In this document: piece by piece, positions 59,355 through 64,000 of the stretch
Layout: each line of letters begins with the position of its first letter
Position numbering within the stretch: the stretch's first letter is position 1
Assembly (NCBI GenBank): GCA_963677275.1
Contig: OY781920.1
Coordinates: 248,001 to 312,000 of the forward strand
DNA: 64,000 bases
Direction: 5' to 3'
Source: Paludibacter sp963677275
GTDB lineage: Bacteria; Bacteroidota; Bacteroidia; Bacteroidales; Paludibacteraceae
The notes under the pieces: model-generated
Database searches by the model: none
Told to the model about the DNA's origin: nothing
Seen by the model: only the letters and a program-made list of their open reading frames with translations
Program-made: the position numbers and the translations under genes

Positions 59355-61973
59355 ATGAAGCAATCATATTTCTACGTTAACCGTATCACTGTAGTGATAT
59401 TGGTTGCTTTTTTCTTGTTGTTTTTTTCTCCGAAAACAAACGCCCAACAGGAAGAAGTGTTGCTGACTTTTCGTCATCCTGCTGTAGGCAATGTGTATGT
59501 CGGCAGTTTATATGATTACAAAACTGATGCTGTTTTTCTTCCTGTCATCGAGCTTTTCAGCCTCCTCGAAATCAATTATCAACCCGATAGTAAAAACTTT
59601 AGTGTTCGCGGTAATTTCATTACCCCCGATCAGCCCTATATCATCAACTTATCGGCTATGCAGGTGCAACTCGGCAAAACCGTTTATCCCCTCAAGCCAG
59701 GTGATTTCCGACTGGGCGAAACTGATTTTTATCTTTCGCCCAAGGTTTTCGAAGATGTTTTCGGGCTGAAATTCACGGTGGAGATTGCTCCTCTTTTGCT
59801 GAGCCTCGAAACCACAAAGAACCTTCCCGTACAGGAACGCAAAGCCCGTGAGCTTGCCCGTAACCGTATGGAAGGACGTGACCTGAAACAGGAAGATTTT
59901 CCTCTTGCCTACGACCGTAAGCGCTCCATTTTCAGCGGTGCCATGCTCGATTATGCCATTACCGGCGACTATTCGGCATCGGCTCAAAACCTCGGCTATA
60001 CTTTTACGGGAGGAATGGAAATGCTGGGCGGTGATATACAGGGAACAGTCAATGGTTCAAATTCTACAGCTGGTTTCAATTCGCTCAATACGAGTGGACT
60101 CCGCTGGCGATATGCCATCCGCGACAATAACTTCCTGTCGGGGATTATGTTGGGACAAACGAGTACCACCGGACTGGAACCTATCGCAATGAAAGGGCTT
60201 GCCGTCACCAATGACCCTATCGAGCCTCGCCAAATGTACGAAACTTATGTGCTGGACGGGCATACGGAGCCTAATTCGGAAGTGGAAATTTATATTAACG
60301 AGCGACTTACCGATTTTAAACGTGCCGATGAACTGGGTTATTACCGTTTCGATATACCTGTCACCTATGGTACCACCCGCATGAGTTTACATATCTATAC
60401 TCCTTCGGGTCAACTCATTGTAACCGATAAACAAATGCAGGTGCCTTTCACTTTTTTACCGAAAGGTGTTGTGTCGTACAATGTGCAGGCAGGTCAGGTG
60501 GAAGGCTACTTGTCCGATTCATTACATGGCAAATGGGTGGCAAACGGAAATATGGCCATTGGAGTGACCAAATGGCTCACTGCATCTGTCGGCACACAAT
60601 TTCTTGGCGATGTTTGGAATATAAAAGACCTGATGTATTATGGCAACCTTTCTGCAAGGGTGTTCAAACAATACTTGATGAGCCTCGATGCTGCTCCCGG
60701 ATATTTTTACAGGTTAACGGGAAGCGTGATGTATGCCAATAACCTGAGTGTAAATCTAATCTATACTAAATTTGATGGATTGGGCATATTTAATGCACGC
60801 GGTGCAACCAACAATCTGAATGCTAATGTATATCTGCCGTTCAAAATTTTTGGTATGAATACAGGGTTTCGTTTTGGAGGTGAACATAGTGTGTTACCAA
60901 CCGGTAATTTAACCGACTTTACATCCGATTTCAGCGCTCGGCTGGGCAAAGTAGACCTGCGGTTCAATTATCGTGATAATTTTAAGTCTGCTAATTCTGT
61001 CACCATTTACGGCGAAGGAGTGCTCACTACCGCACTTACCTATACCATTGCACGTACACCGGGCATTCCGGTTTATGTGAGGGGAATGTATCTTCGGGCA
61101 CAAAACAGGTATGATATACGGCACAACCGTTTACAGGAGACAGATATGGAGCTTTCTCGCACCGTACTTAAAACAGGCCGTCTGAATTTTGCCGTGGGCT
61201 ATAGTCATGTTACAAATACATTGAACACCCAATTAGGATTGACACTCGACCTGAATAAGATAAGGAGCACCACTACGCTTAATACCTTAGGTAAAAATTT
61301 AATGGCAAGACAGAGTTTGAATGGAAGTATCGGTTGGGATATGCAAAATTCTGAAGCCAACTTCAGTAACCGCCAACAGGCAGGCAGAAGCGCTGCGTCC
61401 GTGCTGTTGTTTGTCGACAATAATAACTCAGGTCACTATGATAAAGGCGACCAACTCCTGCCTCACCGCGGAGTAAAACTCGACCGTTCCACCATTATGG
61501 AAGTGGGTAAAGATAGTATCCTTAGGTTTTCTCAGCTTCAGAGTTATTACAAATATAACCTGAGCGTCAACCGAAATGCCATCCCTGATCCTACGCTGGT
61601 GCCGCTCAAGGATAAGTTTTCGTTCATTGCCGACCCAAATCAGTACAAACGCATAGAGATTCCTTTCTACCGCGGAGGTACCATTGAAGGAGCAGTGCTG
61701 ATTCAGCGCAAGGATGTAACCACCGGTCAGGGAGGTTTACGATTGCTGTTGAAAGCTGTTGACAAAAAATTTGATACTGTGGTTCGTACAATGAGCGATG
61801 GCGGATTTTATGTGATGGATCTCGCTCCCGGGAAATATACAATAGAGGTTGATCCGGTGCAACTTGACATCCTGAATGTGAAGCAACCCGAAAAACTTCG
61901 CTTCGAGGTAAAAGCCAGCTCCGAAGGTGATTATCAGGAAGGATTGAATGTCCTGTTGGTTCCCAATAACTAA
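59355..61973 (+). CDS. Usher-like outer-membrane protein, 872 aa
   Basis: After a signal peptide (ending TNAQQ near residue 31) comes an N-terminal domain, then a middle plug-like domain (about 287-375; VEIYINERLTDFKRADELGY, TPSGQLIVTDKQMQVPF) placed as in PapC-type ushers and followed by SYNVQAGQVEG and a long beta-barrel (about 375-670). The C-terminus has a Ca-binding-like phrase (DNNNSGHYDKGDQLL) and a carboxypeptidase-like domain (about 773-840). It is probably a fibre-assembly pore. It is coupled to the chaperone 10 bases upstream. It is longer than PapC and diverged, so the family call is by domain order. Confidence 0.85.
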   Translation: MKQSYFYVNRITVVILVAFFLLFFSPKTNAQQEEVLLTFRHPAVGNVYVGSLYDYKTDAVFLPVIELFSLLEINYQPDSKNFSVRGNFITPDQPYIINLSAMQVQLGKTVYPLKPGDFRLGETDFYLSPKVFEDVFGLKFTVEIAPLLLSLETTKNLPVQERKARELARNRMEGRDLKQEDFPLAYDRKRSIFSGAMLDYAITGDYSASAQNLGYTFTGGMEMLGGDIQGTVNGSNSTAGFNSLNTSGLRWRYAIRDNNFLSGIMLGQTSTTGLEPIAMKGLAVTNDPIEPRQMYETYVLDGHTEPNSEVEIYINERLTDFKRADELGYYRFDIPVTYGTTRMSLHIYTPSGQLIVTDKQMQVPFTFLPKGVVSYNVQAGQVEGYLSDSLHGKWVANGNMAIGVTKWLTASVGTQFLGDVWNIKDLMYYGNLSARVFKQYLMSLDAAPGYFYRLTGSVMYANNLSVNLIYTKFDGLGIFNARGATNNLNANVYLPFKIFGMNTGFRFGGEHSVLPTGNLTDFTSDFSARLGKVDLRFNYRDNFKSANSVTIYGEGVLTTALTYTIARTPGIPVYVRGMYLRAQNRYDIRHNRLQETDMELSRTVLKTGRLNFAVGYSHVTNTLNTQLGLTLDLNKIRSTTTLNTLGKNLMARQSLNGSIGWDMQNSEANFSNRQQAGRSAASVLLFVDNNNSGHYDKGDQLLPHRGVKLDRSTIMEVGKDSILRFSQLQSYYKYNLSVNRNAIPDPTLVPLKDKFSFIADPNQYKRIEIPFYRGGTIEGAVLIQRKDVTTGQGGLRLLLKAVDKKFDTVVRTMSDGGFYVMDLAPGKYTIEVDPVQLDILNVKQPEKLRFEVKASSEGDYQEGLNVLLVPNN

Positions 61974-62049
61974 TTGAGACAGTGATTTTTTCCAACTAAT
62001 TCAATCCTGTTTCCTGCAATTTTGTTGCTTAAATAAGCATTTTCACACC

Positions 62050-62095
62050 AAAAGAGAAGACCAACCTGATTTTCATCAAGCTGATCTTCTCTTTT
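62050..62095 (+). terminator. Terminator after the usher gene
   Basis: AAAAGAGAAGA (62050-62060) pairs exactly with 62085-62095 around an internal partly paired loop, ending in TTTT. The gap 61974-62394 holds this, AT-rich sequence and the hairpin at 62351. Confidence 0.75.
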
Positions 62096-62350
62096 ATTAA
62101 TAATCAATAAGTTAGATTAATATACCAATCAACGATACTTATTTTACTTCTTCGAATGTGATTAGCGCATTATATCAGGCACTTACAAACACATGTTGCA
62201 AATATGAAACAAATAAAAAATCGATATAAATAAAAATCAAATTGCTGATAATGTGTTATTTAAGTGTATTTTGATAGATAAAAACATACAACATAAATAC
62301 CGTGCAAATATAGTACTTATTTGGACATATTGGACTGTTTTAGAACAAAA

Positions 62351-62374
62351 AATCCCACTCGAATGAGTGAGATT
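62351..62374 (-). terminator. Terminator of the lysis-like cassette
   Basis: AATCCCACTC-GAAT-GAGTGAGATT, a stem whose one imperfect pair is G-U on the minus RNA, is followed on minus by a T run. A near-identical hairpin ends the next unit at 63674. Confidence 0.75.
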
Positions 62375-62394
62375 TGATTTAGTAGAAAACAGCC

Positions 62395-62781
62395 TTAGAA
62401 CTGCTTTAATCGCCACAGTAAGTAAACGCCAATAATCAACAAAACAAATAGAGAAATAGGACCGCACCAGATTTGGAAATTTTGCCAGCCTGTCAATGGG
62501 GCTTTAACCTGTTTGATTACTTCCACCGGATAGGGCACCTGGATTGTATCATTGATAAAAATTGAATCTTTGACAATCTTGTTTTTGCATAGATAGCTGT
62601 ACCGTTCCAAAATCAGGGTATCGCCTTTGTCCTTTACAAAAACTGAATCGTAACGGAAAATTGAGTCTTTGACGAAGTTATCCCGGTATTCAATTTTTGT
62701 TGTTTCTACCGGAATGTATTTTACCGATTTGCAGGAATACAACATCGTTGCTATTACTGCGAAAAAGAGTATTTGTTTCAT
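62395..62781 (-). CDS. Phage-like lipoprotein with C-terminal membrane helix, 128 aa
   Basis: An N-terminal lipobox (MLYSC, Cys near residue 17) precedes a charged middle containing repeated KDSIF phrases (VKDSIFRYDSVFVKD, KIVKDSIFINDT), then one C-terminal helix (GPISLFVLLIIGVYLLW). Lipid anchor plus helix recalls a spanin-like protein that bridges the envelope, but I cannot place it in a family. It overlaps the endolysin-like gene by four bases (ATGA), so the two are co-translated. Confidence 0.7.
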   Translation of the reverse strand: MKQILFFAVIATMLYSCKSVKYIPVETTKIEYRDNFVKDSIFRYDSVFVKDKGDTLILERYSYLCKNKIVKDSIFINDTIQVPYPVEVIKQVKAPLTGWQNFQIWCGPISLFVLLIIGVYLLWRLKQF

Positions 62782-63188
62782 TGGATTTTGATTTTAGTTT
62801 GTAATTTGAATCCTGCTTGTACTGCTGAAATGTCGGCGTTTCGTCCGTTTTCCACAAAACTCATTGCCGCAACAATCAGAATGTAGTCAGAGCCATCAAT
62901 GGCGGTCAGTTGTTTGTTTCTTGGAATGCCCGACCACCTTTCAACGTTGGAAATATAGCTTTCTGTGTCGTTTTCGGCGGGTGGTGCCCATTTGGTAATT
63001 ATCTTTTCAATTGTGTTTAATCCTCGTGAAAGATACGTTCCGAGGATTACAATGCCGGCACGGTAGCCGAAAGGCAGTGACGTGAAAGTTTTGAAACTTT
63101 TGTCTCTCCCTTTGATTTCACCCTGAAAATGTTCGGCATTATGCCGGATATTCAATGGATTATTGTTCCGAAGTCCTCTCGATTTCAT
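62778..63188 (-). CDS. P5-like endolysin / structural lysozyme, 136 aa
   Basis: GLRNNNPLNIRHNAEHFQG at the N-terminus and TITKWAPPAENDTESYISNVE are characteristic of the small phage protein called structural protein P5, a likely peptidoglycan-cutting muramidase fold. There is no signal peptide, so it would need the holin encoded just upstream. It sits 2 bases after the holin gene and 4 bases overlapping the next lipoprotein, a classic lysis cassette. Confidence 0.8.
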   Translation of the reverse strand: MKSRGLRNNNPLNIRHNAEHFQGEIKGRDKSFKTFTSLPFGYRAGIVILGTYLSRGLNTIEKIITKWAPPAENDTESYISNVERWSGIPRNKQLTAIDGSDYILIVAAMSFVENGRNADISAVQAGFKLQTKIKIQ

Positions 63189-63190
63189 AT

Positions 63191-63640
63191 TTATTTCTCC
63201 TGTTTTTTTGAGTTTAAGAATGAAATGAGAGCTTGTATTTCCTCTTTGTTTTCAAAGATCTTCAGTAACACTTTTTGGATATCATCAACGTTTTTATTCT
63301 CCTGCCTGAGGTTTTCAAACACGGATTTAGCCTCTATTAAGACAATCCCAATCGCACCTATAACCGTAAAATATGGCATTTCAAACACAACGCTGGCGAC
63401 TATGTCGCCAATGGTTAGCATTATCATTAAGCCAAAGTAACTGGTCAATTTTGTAATAGTACGGCGATACCCGAAACTTGTACGGACCACTTTCAATTGT
63501 TTAGCTCGTTTTACTCCAAAAAATAGGTCAATGAGTACTGACACAAATACGCAGGAATATAAGACTGCTAAAACGGCCAAGAGTCCATTTAAATGGCTCC
63601 AGTCTTTGTTCATTATGGACGGTATAAAAAGTAATTTCAT
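63191..63640 (-). CDS. Phage holin family protein, 149 aa
   Basis: Three hydrophobic segments (about 18-42, 66-85 and 90-108) and a charged C-terminal tail (KVLLKIFENKEEIQALISFL) match Bacteroidetes phage holins. The protein would open the inner membrane for the endolysin. The gene leads a minus-strand trio ending at the terminator at 62351. No other phage genes are in the window, so this is the edge of a larger island or a defective remnant. Confidence 0.8.
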   Translation of the reverse strand: MKLLFIPSIMNKDWSHLNGLLAVLAVLYSCVFVSVLIDLFFGVKRAKQLKVVRTSFGYRRTITKLTSYFGLMIMLTIGDIVASVVFEMPYFTVIGAIGIVLIEAKSVFENLRQENKNVDDIQKVLLKIFENKEEIQALISFLNSKKQEK

Positions 63641-63673
63641 TTTGATTTGATTTTTAAATTAGTGTATTCAAAA

Positions 63674-63697
63674 AATCCCGCTCGAATGAGCGGGATT
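63674..63697 (-). terminator. Terminator of the DUF6266-like gene
   Basis: AATCCCGCTC-GAAT-GAGCGGGATT is a perfect 10-bp stem followed on minus by a T run. It lies between the DUF6266-like and holin genes. Confidence 0.85.
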
Positions 63698-63727
63698 TGT
63701 CAGCAAGAAAATAGTTATTGCTTACGC

Positions 63728-64000
63728 CTAAGCAACTTCTACAGAACCCAAATAAACGCTGTTAGCAAGATCTTTGCCGTCTTCGGTGATAAAACCAAGG
63801 AACACTTCAACACTTTCGCCTAACCATTCCGCAGGAACTGCAATTTCTTGAGCTCCGGTGGTACGAGCGTTTCCAGCAGTTTCATAAACTGCTTCTGCCC
63901 GAAGTGGATTCAGCACTAATACCAACGCTTTGTCGGTGGCGTTAGCCATGTTTGCACCGGAATTGTCGTCCCAAGTCAAACCAATTGAACCACCTGTGGC
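63728..64000 (-). CDS. DUF6266-like protein, partial (C-terminal part)
   Basis: The frame runs off the window end, so the true start is beyond 64000. The visible part (GLTWDDNSGANMANATDKAL, EIAVPAEWLGESVEVFLGF, EDGKDLANSVYLGSVEVA) matches the C-terminus of DUF6266, a Bacteroidetes family often found beside phage-like lysis genes. Its function is unknown. It is followed by its own terminator, so it is a separate transcript from the holin trio. Confidence 0.78.
   Translation of the reverse strand, partial: ATGGSIGLTWDDNSGANMANATDKALVLVLNPLRAEAVYETAGNARTTGAQEIAVPAEWLGESVEVFLGFITEDGKDLANSVYLGSVEVA

Overview
The window looks like a chromosome segment of a member of the Bacteroidota, most likely order Bacteroidales. 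The evidence is SusC/SusD pairs, lipoproteins with short lipoboxes, TAnnTTTG promoter -7 elements, a type IX secretion C-terminal sorting domain, DUF3244 and DUF4402 proteins, and the operon orders rimP-nusA-infB and trpBEGDCFA. I cannot name the genus from sequence alone; the style fits Paludibacter-like environmental Bacteroidales.

Layout. (1) 1-4.8 kb is an AT-rich accessory stretch: a lone lipoprotein, a DUF3244 protein divergent from a TPR/HTH regulator, three copies of a dispersed hairpin repeat, and a Y1 (REP-associated, RAYT-like) transposase embedded in a cluster of REP-like CCCCGTAGGGG palindromes. (2) 4.8-19.9 kb is a maltodextrin utilisation locus. The minus strand carries a LacI regulator, a four-helix-bundle gene inside an inverted-repeat unit, an MFS sugar transporter, a GH65 phosphorylase and a GH13 amylase. 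The plus strand, divergent, carries susC, susD and two SusE/F-like lipoproteins, with a LacI-type operator between the two arms. (3) 20-25.7 kb holds an aminotransferase, a patatin, a LytTR regulator, DUF6051 and DUF456 proteins, and a peptide deformylase that carries a lipoprotein signal. (4) 25.8-32.9 kb is a complete trp operon preceded by a 20-codon leader peptide with three consecutive Trp codons and an attenuator. Small inverted-repeat elements sit at several gene junctions and now encode the ends of some Trp proteins. (5) 33.2-38.3 kb is rimP-nusA-infB on the minus strand; then come an acyltransferase, a UvrD-type helicase, recA, mnmA and a truncated haemoglobin (to 44.5 kb). (6) 45.3-62 kb is a surface-fibre locus: a roughly 3,470-codon repeat adhesin with a T9SS sorting domain, broken by one in-frame TGA, then four small secreted DUF4402-type proteins, a PapD-like chaperone and an usher-like outer-membrane protein. 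(7) 62.4-64 kb is a minus-strand lysis-like cassette (lipoprotein, P5-like endolysin, holin), ending in a DUF6266-like gene cut by the window edge.

How it works together. The LacI protein probably represses both arms of the sugar locus. SusCD and the SusE/F proteins capture and import maltodextrins, the periplasmic amylase shortens them, the MFS protein imports maltose, and GH65 phosphorolyses it. The trp operon is controlled by ribosome-mediated attenuation. The 45-62 kb locus is the most novel part: it reads as a Bacteroidota chaperone-usher-like system whose subunits are DUF4402 proteins sharing a C-terminal strand motif, coupled to a giant T9SS adhesin.

No tRNA, rRNA or CRISPR array was seen.
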